DNA from: Mycobacterium sp. UM_CSW
Lineage (GTDB): Bacteria; Actinomycetota; Actinomycetes; Mycobacteriales; Mycobacteriaceae
Direction of reading: 5' to 3'
NCBI RefSeq assembly: GCF_000455205.1
Contig: NZ_AUWQ01000004.1
Coordinates: forward strand, 36,604-100,603
DNA length: 64,000 nucleotides
Positions 45,423 to 54,119 of the stretch are shown here, piece by piece. The notes beneath the pieces were generated by a model that was not told where the DNA came from, made no database searches, and saw nothing but the letters and a program-made list of their open reading frames with translations. Position 1 is the first letter of the stretch. Each line of letters begins with the position of its first letter. Position numbers and translations under genes: made by a program.

Positions 45423-46630
45423 GCTTTTCGTACGACCCGTTCGACGCGGAAGTAATGGCAAATCCGTTGCCGTACTACCGGATTCTGCGCGACGAGCACC
45501 CGGTCTACTACATGCCGCAGTGGGACACTTACGCGCTGTCCCGCTTCGAGGACATCTGGCAGGTGCTCGAGGTCAACGACGGAACGTTCGTCGCGACGGA
45601 AGGCACGTTGCCGCCGGCGTCGGTGCTCGCTCTGCACAACGACGGGCCGCTCGACGATCCGCCGCTGCATCCGCTGCCGTTTCACGCCGTCTTCGACACC
45701 GACCTGTACGCCGAGATCCGGCGCGCGCACTCGGCGCCGTTGCGCCCGAGGTCGGTCGCCGGGCTGGAGGCCCGGATCCGCACGCTGGCCAACCAGCGCC
45801 TCGACGAGCTGCTGCCGCGCGGCTCCTTCGACCTGACCCAGGAGTACGGCGGCATCGTCGCGGCATCGATGGTATGCGGATTGCTGGGCCTGCCAGACGA
45901 TCTCGCACCCCAAGTGCTGGCCGCGGTCAACGCCGGCAGTTTGGCCGAGCCCGGCGAGGGCGTCGACACCGCGCAAGCCCGGCCCAACTACCTCGAATAC
46001 CTCACCCCGGTGGTCGAGGGCCGCCGCGCCGACTCCTCCGGCGATGCGCTACCGGTGGTCGACGGTCTGCTGGGCTATCGGTTGCCCGACGGCAGCGCCC
46101 TGTCCGACGTCGAAGTCGCCACCCAGATGCTCTGCATCTTCATCGGTGGGACCGAGACGGTGCCCAAGATCGTCGCCCACGGGCTGTGGGAGCTCAGCCG
46201 GCGGCCCGAGCAGATGGCCGCGGTGTGCGCCGACCCCGCCACCAACGTGCCGATCGCCCGCGAAGAGATGATCCGTTACTGTGCGCCGGCGCAATGGTTC
46301 GCCCGAACGGCGCGCAAGCCGTACACAATTCACGGCCAGACGATCGAGCCCGGCCAGCGCGTCATCACGCTGCTCGCGTCGGCCAGCCGCGACGAGCGCG
46401 AGTACGAGAACCCCGACGAATTCGTCTGGAACCGGCCCATCCGGCGCTCGCTGGCGTTTGGCCGCGGCCAGCACTTCTGCATCGGCTACCATCTGGCCCG
46501 GCTGGAAATCGATGTGCTGCTGACCGAGTGGCTACGCCGGGTGCCCGACTTCGCGATCCGGGGCGACGCCGCCACCCGGCTGCCGTCCAGCTTCCAGTGG
46601 GGATGGAACAAGATCCCGGTGGAGGTCTGA
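45419..46630 (+). CDS. cytochrome P450
   Basis: 403 aa. I-helix CIFIGGTETVPKIVAHG, ExxR as EMIR in REEMIRYCAP, and the heme loop LAFGRGQHFCIGYHLAR with ligand Cys354. It would hydroxylate an unactivated carbon, most likely as the first step of the operon's pathway. No ferredoxin or reductase gene lies beside it, so electron donors must be encoded elsewhere. GTG 45419 overlaps the previous stop (GTGA) and fixes the start. Confidence 0.93.
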   Translation: MSFSYDPFDAEVMANPLPYYRILRDEHPVYYMPQWDTYALSRFEDIWQVLEVNDGTFVATEGTLPPASVLALHNDGPLDDPPLHPLPFHAVFDTDLYAEIRRAHSAPLRPRSVAGLEARIRTLANQRLDELLPRGSFDLTQEYGGIVAASMVCGLLGLPDDLAPQVLAAVNAGSLAEPGEGVDTAQARPNYLEYLTPVVEGRRADSSGDALPVVDGLLGYRLPDGSALSDVEVATQMLCIFIGGTETVPKIVAHGLWELSRRPEQMAAVCADPATNVPIAREEMIRYCAPAQWFARTARKPYTIHGQTIEPGQRVITLLASASRDEREYENPDEFVWNRPIRRSLAFGRGQHFCIGYHLARLEIDVLLTEWLRRVPDFAIRGDAATRLPSSFQWGWNKIPVEV

Positions 46631-46631
46631 C

Positions 46632-47609
46632 GTGTGGTCCTACCGGATCGTTGCTCCCTACCAGTTCGAGCGGACGACGATTCCCGACAAGACGCCGGAG
46701 CAGCTGGCCGACGGCCAAGTGCTGCTGCGGTTTTCGGCCGCCGGCGTCTGCGGCAGCGACCTGCCGGCCTTCCGCGGCAACAGGGGCCGGCTTCCGGGTG
46801 ACGACGGGCGCAGCGCCGCCGAAAAGGACGGGTTCCCGATCCACGAGGTCGCCGGCGAGGTGATCGCCAGCCGTCACCCGGATCACCGTCCGGGCGACCG
46901 GGTGGTGGGCTGGGCATCCGGGTTCGACGGCCTGATGGAACGCGTGATCAGCGACGGCAACATGCTGGCGCCGTACGACCCGGCGCTCAGCCCGGCGGAG
47001 GCGATCGGCCTGCAACCGCTGGCCTGCGTCCTGTATGCGTGTGAACAGCTGCCGGACCTGGCCGGCCGGCACGTGGCGATCATCGGCCAGGGCTCGATCG
47101 GCCTGCTGTTCTCCTACGTCGTCAAGGCGGCGGGCGCCCGCCGGGTCACCGGGGTCGACCCCGTCGATCGCACCGGCCACGCAACGGCATTCGGCGTCGA
47201 CGACGCGGTGCGCGCCACCAGCGACCGCTGGGTGAGCCAGCTTGCCCCCGCCGACCGAGCCGACGTCGTCATCGAAGCCGTCGGGCACCAGGTGGCCACC
47301 CTGGGGCACGCCATCGAAGCCGCCGCTCCCGGCGGCACCGTCTTCTATTTCGGCGTGGCCGACGACGAGGCCTACCCGATCAACATGCGCCTGATGCTGC
47401 GCAACAACCTGACGCTGAAATCCGGTGTGACCCTCGACCGGCGGCGGGTCTTGGACATCGCCGCCAAGTTCGCCGACGAGCATCCCGAGCTGCTCGGCAC
47501 CTACCTCACCCACACCTTCGGCGTCCAAGACGTCCACGACGTGCAGGGCGCCTTCGACCTGGCCTGCCGGCCCGCGCCCGAGCGCATCAAGATCGCGATC
47601 GCCCAATGA
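46632..47609 (+). CDS. zinc-dependent medium-chain alcohol dehydrogenase
   Basis: 325 aa. GVCGSDLPAFRG gives the catalytic-zinc Cys, IHEVAGEV the His-Glu pair, and IIGQGSIGLLFSYVVKAAGA the Rossmann fold. The structural-zinc cysteine cluster is missing, as in polyol/threonine dehydrogenase-like members. It could oxidise the alcohol made by the P450. GTG 46632 starts 1 bp after the P450 stop and its stop overlaps the next ATG. Confidence 0.88.
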   Translation: MWSYRIVAPYQFERTTIPDKTPEQLADGQVLLRFSAAGVCGSDLPAFRGNRGRLPGDDGRSAAEKDGFPIHEVAGEVIASRHPDHRPGDRVVGWASGFDGLMERVISDGNMLAPYDPALSPAEAIGLQPLACVLYACEQLPDLAGRHVAIIGQGSIGLLFSYVVKAAGARRVTGVDPVDRTGHATAFGVDDAVRATSDRWVSQLAPADRADVVIEAVGHQVATLGHAIEAAAPGGTVFYFGVADDEAYPINMRLMLRNNLTLKSGVTLDRRRVLDIAAKFADEHPELLGTYLTHTFGVQDVHDVQGAFDLACRPAPERIKIAIAQ

Positions 47610-48343
47610 GCGTCTTCGACGGCGACCGATCCCCCATCTGGGGTGGCTGGATCACCGGACCCACGCTGCTCGGCCCGGAGGAATTCGCCAGGGCCGGTTA
47701 CGATTACGTCTGTTTCGACGCCCAGCACGGCTACATCGACGACGCGGACATCGCTAGCATGCTGCGGCGCCTCGAGCATGTGCCGATCGGCACGGCGGTG
47801 CGGCTGCCCAACGCCGACGCGGCGCCGATCGGGCGGGTGGCCGACGCGGGCGCCGACGCCGTCGTCATCGCGATGATCGAATCGGCGGACGAGGCCGCCG
47901 CCGCGGTGGCCGCCACCCGCTACCCGCCGGCGGGCGTCCGCAGCTTCGGCCCGCTGCGCGCCAGCCTGGGCCACGACCCGGCCACGCTGGAGTCCCGGGT
48001 CAGCGTGTTCGCGATGATCGAGACCGCGGCGGCGCTATCGGGCCTCGACGAGATCTGCGCCGTCAAAGGGCTGGCCGGGCTGTACATCGGGCCCGCCGAC
48101 CTGGCCCTGTCGATGGGCGTGGACGTCGTTGGCGCGACCAAACATCCGGCGCTGCTCGACGCGATCGGCCGGATCCATCGCGCCGCCACCGAGGCGGGCC
48201 TGATCACCGGCACCCACGCGGGCGACGGCAAGACGGGCCGCGCCATGGCAGCGCTGGGCATCCGGATGATCACGCTGGCCGCCGAGTCGCAGGCCCTGCG
48301 GCGTGGCGCGGCCGAACACCTGCGCGAGGCCCGCGAACAGTGA
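47606..48343 (+). CDS. HpcH/HpaI-type aldolase
   Basis: 245 aa class II aldolase of the pyruvate-dependent HpcH/HpaI/citrate-lyase-beta superfamily. It has DYVCFDAQHGYIDDADI (in place of the family DxEH), RLPNADAAPIGRVADAGADAV, FAMIETAAALSGLDEI with the metal-binding Glu, and GLYIGPADLALSMG with the Asp. It would split a 4-hydroxy-2-oxo acid or hydroxyacyl compound late in the pathway. Starts by ATGA overlap and ends by GTGA overlap. Confidence 0.88.
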   Translation: MSVFDGDRSPIWGGWITGPTLLGPEEFARAGYDYVCFDAQHGYIDDADIASMLRRLEHVPIGTAVRLPNADAAPIGRVADAGADAVVIAMIESADEAAAAVAATRYPPAGVRSFGPLRASLGHDPATLESRVSVFAMIETAAALSGLDEICAVKGLAGLYIGPADLALSMGVDVVGATKHPALLDAIGRIHRAATEAGLITGTHAGDGKTGRAMAALGIRMITLAAESQALRRGAAEHLREAREQ

Positions 48344-48732
48344 CCGAGACCGCAATACGCGAACTCATTGCCGCCTACGCGCTGGCGCTGGACGCCGGCA
48401 ATGGCGATGAATGCGTGCAACTCTTCACCGCGAACGCCCAATTCCTGGTCTACGGAAAGTCTTTCGAAGGGCATGACGCGATCCGCAAAATGTTTCAGGA
48501 CGCGCCACGCGGGCTGCACCTGACCGGGGTCTCGCGAATCGACGTGAATGGCGACACTGCCACTGCCCGATCGCAGGTGCTGTTCGTCCGCGCGGGTGAC
48601 CTGCACCTGCGGCCCGCCCTCTACGACGACGAGCTGGTCCGGGTGGACGGCCGCTGGCGCTTTTCGCGCCGGCGCTGCCAATTCGTCACCAGCCGCGGCC
48701 TGTCCGACAGTCCCGAGGTGCCGTCATCGTGA
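48340..48732 (+). CDS. SnoaL/NTF2-like protein
   Basis: 130 aa with the NTF2-like pattern IRELIAAYALALDAGNGDECVQLF, GHDAIRKMF, HLTGVSRIDVNGDTATARS and VRVDGRWRFSRRRCQF. Such small proteins serve as isomerases, dehydratases or limonene-epoxide-hydrolase-like enzymes. GTG 48340 overlaps the aldolase stop and its own stop overlaps the SDR start, so it is tightly coupled. Confidence 0.82.
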   Translation: MTETAIRELIAAYALALDAGNGDECVQLFTANAQFLVYGKSFEGHDAIRKMFQDAPRGLHLTGVSRIDVNGDTATARSQVLFVRAGDLHLRPALYDDELVRVDGRWRFSRRRCQFVTSRGLSDSPEVPSS

Positions 48733-49457
48733 GTCAACGCGTCGCACTGGTGACCGGCGCCGCCGGCGGGCAGGGCTGGGCCATGGCCAAGCGGCTGCGT
48801 TCGGCCGGCCATTCGGTGGCCGCCTGCGATCGTCGCGCCGACGAACTGGCCGCCGCGGTGGACGAATTGGGCGACGACGAGGTGATCGGGATCCCGCTCG
48901 ACGTCACCTCCCCGGCGCAGTGGGAGGCGGCCGTCCGCACGGTCGTCGAGCGCTTCGGGTCGCTGAGCGCGCTGGTCAACAACGCTGGCGTGCTGCACCG
49001 GGCCTCGTTGGCCGACGAGACGCCCGAGGGATTCGAAAACGCATGGCGCGTCAACTGTTTCGGCGCCTTTCTCGGCATCCAGGCGACGCTGCCGCAGCTG
49101 CGTGCGGCCACGAACGCCGCCATCGTCAACATCTGCAGCACCGGGGCGATCCGCACCTTCCCGCGGCACAGCGCCTACGGCTCGTCCAAGTGGGCGCTGC
49201 GCGGCCTGACCCAAAACGCCGCGGCCGAGCTGGCCCCGTTCGGCATCCGGGTCAACGCGGTGTTCCCCGGCCCCATCGCGACCCCGATGCTCGACGACGC
49301 CACCCAGCTGCGGCTGGCCGCGTCGTCGGCGTTCGGACGCATCGGCCAACCGGCCGAGATCGCCGACGCGGTGGCGTTTCTGGTGTCCGAGGAGGCGTCG
49401 TTCATCACCGGCGCCGAACTGGTCGTCGACGGTGGGCAATGCCTGCAGATCCGGTGA
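48729..49457 (+). CDS. short-chain dehydrogenase/reductase
   Basis: 242-aa classical SDR. TGAAGGQGWAMAKRLRSAGH (nucleotide binding), NNAGVL near 83, ICSTGAIRTFPRHSAYGSSK with catalytic Ser, Tyr and Lys, and the final GAELVVDGGQCLQI. It is likely to form the ketone that the downstream Baeyer-Villiger enzyme uses. GTG start overlapping the previous stop by 4 bp. Confidence 0.92.
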   Translation: MSQRVALVTGAAGGQGWAMAKRLRSAGHSVAACDRRADELAAAVDELGDDEVIGIPLDVTSPAQWEAAVRTVVERFGSLSALVNNAGVLHRASLADETPEGFENAWRVNCFGAFLGIQATLPQLRAATNAAIVNICSTGAIRTFPRHSAYGSSKWALRGLTQNAAAELAPFGIRVNAVFPGPIATPMLDDATQLRLAASSAFGRIGQPAEIADAVAFLVSEEASFITGAELVVDGGQCLQIR

Positions 49458-50920
49458 GCGGCAACCTGTCGGTCGGCATCATCGGTGCCGGGCCCGGCGG
49501 CATGGCCCTGGGAATCCTGTTGGCCCAAGCCGGCTTCGGTGACTTCACCATCTTCGACCGCGAGGACGACGTCGGGGGCACCTGGCTGATCAACACGTAT
49601 CCGGGGCTGGCGTGCGACGTCAAGTCGCACCTGTACTCCTACTCGTTCGATTTGAACTCGGACTGGTCGCGGCTGTGGCCCGCGCAGCCCGAGATCCTGG
49701 AGTATTTCCAGCGGTGCGCCGACAAGTACGGCCTGCGCCCGCACCTGAGGCTGCGCACCGAAATCGTCTCGGCGCGTTGGGAGGAAGACCACCAGCGGTG
49801 GTGCCTGACCACGGCGACCGGCGAACGGCACCACTTCAACGTCGTGGTGTCCGCCGTGGGGCTGTTCACCCGCCCCCTGTTCCCGGAGCTGGCCGAGGAG
49901 GAGCCGTTCACCGGCACGTTGATGCACTCCTCCCGATGGGATCATTCGGTCTCGCTCGAGGGCGCGCGGGTCGCCGTGCTGGGCACCGGATCGACGGCCT
50001 CGCAATTGCTGCCGGAATTGGCGAAGGTGGCCGACCGGGTTTACTCGGTGCAGCGGTCCCCGACCTGGATCCTGCCCAAGCCGGACCGGCCTTACACCGA
50101 ACGCGAGCGCTGGCTTTTCGCCCACATACCGTTCGCCAAGAAGCTGTACCGCACCCGGCTGTGGCTGCGCAGCGAATCCAACATATCGGTGATAGAGCAC
50201 GGCAGCGAAAAGACCGAGGAGTTCAAGGCGATCGCGCTGGGCATGCTCGAAAAGACCGTCGCCGACGAGGAATTGCGCCGCAAGCTGACCCCCGACCATC
50301 CGATGGGCTGCAAGCGGCTGGTGTTCTCCTCGGACTACCTGCCCACGCTGACCCGCCCCAACGTCGAGGTGCTGAGCAGCCCCGCGCGCTGCCTGCGCGC
50401 GCGCAGCCTGGTCACCGAGGACGGCACCGAACGCGACGTCGACGTCGTGGTGTGCGCGACCGGCTACGCCGCGGCCGATTACCTGGGCGAGCTGGACGTG
50501 TCCGGCGAGGGCGGGACGACGCTGCGCGAGGTGTGGCGCGACGGGGCCCACGCGTACTTCGGCATGGCCGTTCCCGGGTTCCCGAACTTCTTCATGCTGT
50601 ACGGGCCGAATACCAATGTCGGTTCGAACAGCGTGATCTTCATGCTCGAAGCCCAGGCGCGCTACATCGTTCGGGCGCTGAAACACATGCGGCGCCGGGG
50701 CAAGACGTACGTCGCGGTGCGCCCCGCCGCGCTGGCGGCGTTCGTCGCCAAGGTCGACCGGTGGATGGTCGGCACGGTGTGGACCACCCAGTGCAGCAAC
50801 TACTTCCGCGCCCCCAACGGCCGTGTGGTGACGCAGTGGCCGCGCAGTGCGCGTAGCTTCTGGGGAATGACGCGCAGATTCAGGCCCGCCGACTTCACTT
50901 TCCAGGCCCCGGCCGAATGA
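49454..50920 (+). CDS. Baeyer-Villiger flavin monooxygenase
   Basis: 488 aa. FAD motif IIGAGPGG at 9-16, NADP motif VLGTGSTASQ at about 175-184, and the type I Baeyer-Villiger fingerprint FxGxxxHxxxW as FTGTLMHSSRW (152-162). It should insert oxygen next to a ketone, making an ester or lactone. The start is GTG 49454, which overlaps the SDR stop (GTGA) like the other genes here; ATG 49439 is possible. The esterase gene follows by ATGA overlap, giving the classic ketone to ester to acid plus alcohol pair. Confidence 0.92.
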   Translation: MSGNLSVGIIGAGPGGMALGILLAQAGFGDFTIFDREDDVGGTWLINTYPGLACDVKSHLYSYSFDLNSDWSRLWPAQPEILEYFQRCADKYGLRPHLRLRTEIVSARWEEDHQRWCLTTATGERHHFNVVVSAVGLFTRPLFPELAEEEPFTGTLMHSSRWDHSVSLEGARVAVLGTGSTASQLLPELAKVADRVYSVQRSPTWILPKPDRPYTERERWLFAHIPFAKKLYRTRLWLRSESNISVIEHGSEKTEEFKAIALGMLEKTVADEELRRKLTPDHPMGCKRLVFSSDYLPTLTRPNVEVLSSPARCLRARSLVTEDGTERDVDVVVCATGYAAADYLGELDVSGEGGTTLREVWRDGAHAYFGMAVPGFPNFFMLYGPNTNVGSNSVIFMLEAQARYIVRALKHMRRRGKTYVAVRPAALAAFVAKVDRWMVGTVWTTQCSNYFRAPNGRVVTQWPRSARSFWGMTRRFRPADFTFQAPAE

Positions 50921-51867
50921 CCGAACCCTACGGTCTGGACGGCTTCGAACGGCTGGATCGGGCCTTGCAGGCCGTCGCGACGACGCGAACCGACTTCTCT
51001 GCGGAGTCGATCGGGCTCCTTCGCGGGCCGTTCGACCAGCGCCGTCGGGAGGTCGCCGAACGCACCGACGCCCAGGGCGTCCGGATCACCGACGACGTCG
51101 TGGCGACCGAATCCGGCGGCGTGCCGGTGCGCATCTACCGTGGCGGCGAGGCGAACCCGGCGCCGGTTCCGGCACTCGTCTACTGCCACGCCGGCGGCTT
51201 CGCGCTGGGCAACCTGGACACCGATCACCGGCAGTGCGTCGAGCTGGCACGGCGCGGAGGTTGCACGGTGGTGTCCGTCGACTACCGGCTGGCGCCGGAG
51301 CACCCCTACCCGGCCGCGCTCGACGACGCGGTCGCGGTGCTGCGCTGGGTCGCGGCCACCGCGACGGAACTCGGCGTGGACCCGGCGCGCCTGGCGGTCG
51401 GGGGCAGCAGCGCCGGGGCCGCCCTGGCGGCGTGCCTGGCGCACGGCGCCGCCGACGGGTCGCTGCCCGCGGTCGTGTTCCAGCTGCTGCACCAGCCGGT
51501 GCTGGACGATCGCGAAACCGCGTCCAAGGCCGAGTTCTGCACCAGCCCCGCCTTCGACAGCGAGGCCGCGGAGCTGATGTGGCGTCACTACCTCGGTCCG
51601 GCGGCCGGACCGTCGGCCGCGGTGCCCGCCCGCCGAGGCCAATTCCGCGGTCTGCCACCGGCTTTGATCACCTGCGCGGAGATCGATCCCTTCCGCGACG
51701 AAGCCGTCGACTACGCGCTGCAGCTGTTGCGTGCCGGGGTCTCCGCCGAGCTGCACGTGTTTCCGCGGACCTGCCACGGCTTTGATTCGCTGTTGCCGGA
51801 CTGGTCGGACTCCGAGCGGTTGTTCGCCCTGCAGGGCCAGGCGCTGCGGCGCGGGTGGCCCAGCTGA
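50917..51867 (+). CDS. alpha/beta hydrolase, HSL-family esterase
   Basis: 316 aa of the hormone-sensitive-lipase family. Oxyanion motif [11 protein letters not shown] (HAGG, a variant of HGGG), Rossmann-like [20 protein letters not shown], nucleophile [10 protein letters not shown] (Ser165), acid in [11 protein letters not shown] and His in RTCHGFDSL. It is likely to hydrolyse the ester or lactone made by the preceding enzyme. Last gene of the overlapping operon. Confidence 0.92.
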   Translation: MTEPYGLDGFERLDRALQAVATTRTDFSAESIGLLRGPFDQRRREVAERTDAQGVRITDDVVATESGGVPVRIYRGGEANPAPVPALVYCHAGGFALGNLDTDHRQCVELARRGGCTVVSVDYRLAPEHPYPAALDDAVAVLRWVAATATELGVDPARLAVGGSSAGAALAACLAHGAADGSLPAVVFQLLHQPVLDDRETASKAEFCTSPAFDSEAAELMWRHYLGPAAGPSAAVPARRGQFRGLPPALITCAEIDPFRDEAVDYALQLLRAGVSAELHVFPRTCHGFDSLLPDWSDSERLFALQGQALRRGWPS

Positions 51868-51873
51868 TCGGCC

Positions 51874-51886
51874 TAGGATGGCACGG
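51874..51886 (+). promoter_or_regulatory. -10 element for the leaderless Fe-alcohol dehydrogenase mRNA
   Basis: TAGGAT 51874-51879 lies 7 nt before ATG 51887, only 7 bp after the esterase stop. It gives this gene a promoter separate from the P450 operon. Confidence 0.45.
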
Positions 51887-53194
51887 ATGCCGTACTGCGA
51901 TTACCCGATTGCTGCCGAGGACTGCGACGGCGCCTTCACCGTCGACGCGTCACGGGTGACCTTCGGACGCGGATGCCTCGCGGAGGTGGGCGATAGGGCG
52001 CGCGCCCTCGGGCTGCGGCGCGTGGCGTTGTTCACCGACGCCGGCGTCGCCGGGCTGCCCGTCTTCGCCACGACGCACGACTCGCTCGTCGCGGCCGGGC
52101 TGGACGTCGTCACCTATGCCGACGTCCACGTCGAACCGACCGACGCGTCCTTTTCCGACGCGGCCCGCTTCGCGCGGGAGTGCAACCCCGACGGCTACGT
52201 GTCGCTGGGCGGCGGCTCGGTGATCGACACCTGCAAGGCCGCCAACCTTTACGCAACCCATCCCGCCGACTTCCTCACCTATGTCAATGCGCCGATCGGC
52301 GAGAGCAAGCCCATACCCGGCCCGCTCAAGCCGCACCTCGCCTGCCCCACCACGGCCGGCACCGGCAGCGAGGTGACCGGCATCGCGATCTTCGACCTGG
52401 TGTCGCTGAAGGCCAAGACCGGAATCGCCTCGCACGCGCTGCGCCCCACCGAGGCCCTCGTCGATCCCGACTGCACCGCGAGCCTGCCCCCCGAGGTCGT
52501 CGCGTCGGCCGGGCTCGACGTGCTGTCGCACGCCCTGGAGTCCTACACCGCGCGGCCCTACGTGTTGCGGCGCGCCCCCGACCGGCCCAGCCTGCGGCCG
52601 ATGAGCCAGGGCGCCAACCCGTGGAGCGACCTGGGTTGCCGCGAGGCGCTGCGCCTGCTGGGACGGTATCTGGAGCGCGCGACGCACGACGCCTCCGACA
52701 GCGAGGCCCGTGAGCAAATGATGTGGGCCGCAACGCTTGCCGGCATCGCGTTCGGCAATGCCGGCGTCCACGCGCCGCACGGCATGGCCTACGCGGTGGC
52801 GGGGCTGGTGCGTGACTTCCGCCCCACGGGTTACCCGCCCGACGAGCCGCTGGTGCCGCACGGCATGGCCGTCATCCTCAACGCGCCGTCGTCGTTCCGC
52901 TTCACCGCGCAGGCGAACCCGGGGCGGCACCTGGAGGGGGCGTGGCTGCTCGGCGCCGAGACGCGGGGCGCCGGCGCCGAGGACGCCGGCGAGGTGCTCG
53001 CCGACGAACTCATCCGGATCATGCGCGCGGTCGGAATGCCGAACGGGCTGAGCGGCGTCGGCTATACCGAAGACGACGCGACCGCCTTGACCGAGGGTGC
53101 CTACCCCCAGCAGCGCCTGCTGCAGAACGCCCCGCGGGAGATGACGAAACCGGTTCTGGGAGAGCTGTTTCGACAGGCCATGCGGTACTGGTAG
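51887..53194 (+). CDS. iron-containing alcohol dehydrogenase, hydroxyacid-oxoacid transhydrogenase-like
   Basis: 435 aa. [19 protein letters not shown] (NAD-binding), [37 protein letters not shown] and [14 protein letters not shown] carry the metal-binding Asp and His residues. The long middle insert and [14 protein letters not shown] are typical of the ADHFE1/HOT subgroup, which couples oxidation of a 4-hydroxy acid to 2-oxoglutarate reduction. That fits removal of gamma-hydroxy acids from lactone opening. ATG 51878 is in frame but would lie within the -10 element. Confidence 0.88.
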   Translation: MPYCDYPIAAEDCDGAFTVDASRVTFGRGCLAEVGDRARALGLRRVALFTDAGVAGLPVFATTHDSLVAAGLDVVTYADVHVEPTDASFSDAARFARECNPDGYVSLGGGSVIDTCKAANLYATHPADFLTYVNAPIGESKPIPGPLKPHLACPTTAGTGSEVTGIAIFDLVSLKAKTGIASHALRPTEALVDPDCTASLPPEVVASAGLDVLSHALESYTARPYVLRRAPDRPSLRPMSQGANPWSDLGCREALRLLGRYLERATHDASDSEAREQMMWAATLAGIAFGNAGVHAPHGMAYAVAGLVRDFRPTGYPPDEPLVPHGMAVILNAPSSFRFTAQANPGRHLEGAWLLGAETRGAGAEDAGEVLADELIRIMRAVGMPNGLSGVGYTEDDATALTEGAYPQQRLLQNAPREMTKPVLGELFRQAMRYW

Positions 53195-53197
53195 ACC

Positions 53198-53653
53198 ATG
53201 GCCTCGACTCCGTCGGAGAACCTCACCAGCGCCGACTTCCCCGTGCTGTGGCCGGTGGGAACCCGGTGGGCCGACAACGACATGTTCGGCCACCTCAACA
53301 ACGCGGTGTACTACCAACTGTTCGACACCGCGATCAACGCGTGGATCAACACCAGCGTCGGGATCGACCCGCTCGCCGCGCCCGCGCTGGGCATCGTCGC
53401 CGAGTCGGGCTGCCGCTACTTCTCCGAGCTGCATTTCCCGGAGGGCCTCACGGTGGGCCTCGCGGTGACGCGCCTCGGCCGCAGCAGCGTCACCTACCGG
53501 CTCGGCGTGTTCCGCGGCGACGACGGCGAACCGCAACCGATCACCGCGCTGGGGCACTGGGTGCACGTCTACGTCGATCGGACCAGCCGAAAGCCGGTGC
53601 CGATCCCCGACGCCATCCGCTCGCTGCTGGCGACAGCCAGCGTGGATCAATAG
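53198..53653 (+). CDS. acyl-CoA thioesterase (4HBT hotdog), Rv0163 orthologue
   Basis: 151 aa, the same length as Rv0163. The hotdog motif is RWADNDMFGHLNNAVYYQLFD, with the catalytic-type Asp and NN, followed by AESGCRYFSELHFPEGLTV. Predicted YbgC/FcbC-like thioesterase. Starts 3 bp after the iron-ADH stop, so it may be read from that promoter. It marks the return to the M. tuberculosis gene order. Confidence 0.9.
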   Translation: MASTPSENLTSADFPVLWPVGTRWADNDMFGHLNNAVYYQLFDTAINAWINTSVGIDPLAAPALGIVAESGCRYFSELHFPEGLTVGLAVTRLGRSSVTYRLGVFRGDDGEPQPITALGHWVHVYVDRTSRKPVPIPDAIRSLLATASVDQ

Positions 53654-53670
53654 CGCGTCCGGTCGCCCGA

Positions 53671-53682
53671 TAGGCTTGCGCG
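53671..53682 (+). promoter_or_regulatory. -10 element for leaderless Rv0164-like mRNA
   Basis: TAGGCT lies 6 nt before the ATG at 53683, with no ribosome site; a leaderless start is likely. Confidence 0.4.
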
Positions 53683-54117
53683 ATGCCAGTTTTGAGCAAG
53701 ACCGTCGAGGTCAGTGCCAACGCCGCGGCGATCATGGGCATCGTCGCCGATTTCGAGCGCTACCCGGAGTGGAACGAGGAGATCAAGGGCCTGTGGGTGC
53801 TCGCCCGCTACGACGACGGGCGGCCCAGCCAGGTGCGGCTCGACGCCGATTACCAAGGCATGCAGGCCACGTTCATCCAGGCGATCTATTACCCGGGGGA
53901 AAACCAGATCCAGACCGTCCTGCAGCAGGGCGACCTGTTCTCCAAGCAGGAGCAGCTGTTCAGCGTCGTGGAAACCGGGGCGGCGAGCCTGCTGACGGTG
54001 GACATGGACGTGGAGACGACGCTGCCGGTCCCCGCGCCGATGGTGAAATCGCTGGCCGGCAACGTGCTCGACCATCTCGCCGAGAACCTCAAGCAGCGCG
54101 CCGAGCAGCTGGGCTGA
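53683..54117 (+). CDS. SRPBCC protein, Rv0164 (TB18.5) orthologue
   Basis: 144 aa. MPVLSKTVEVSANAAAIMGI, DFERYPEWNEEIKG, YYPGENQIQTVLQQGDLF and SLLTVDMDVETTLPVP are nearly identical to TB18.5, a culture-filtrate antigen of M. tuberculosis annotated as 161 aa. The shorter start here is supported by the -10 element. START/cyclase-like fold that binds a hydrophobic ligand; function unknown. Convergent with mce1R, 2 bp from its stop. Confidence 0.92.
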   Translation: MPVLSKTVEVSANAAAIMGIVADFERYPEWNEEIKGLWVLARYDDGRPSQVRLDADYQGMQATFIQAIYYPGENQIQTVLQQGDLFSKQEQLFSVVETGAASLLTVDMDVETTLPVPAPMVKSLAGNVLDHLAENLKQRAEQLG

Positions 54118-54119
54118 GC

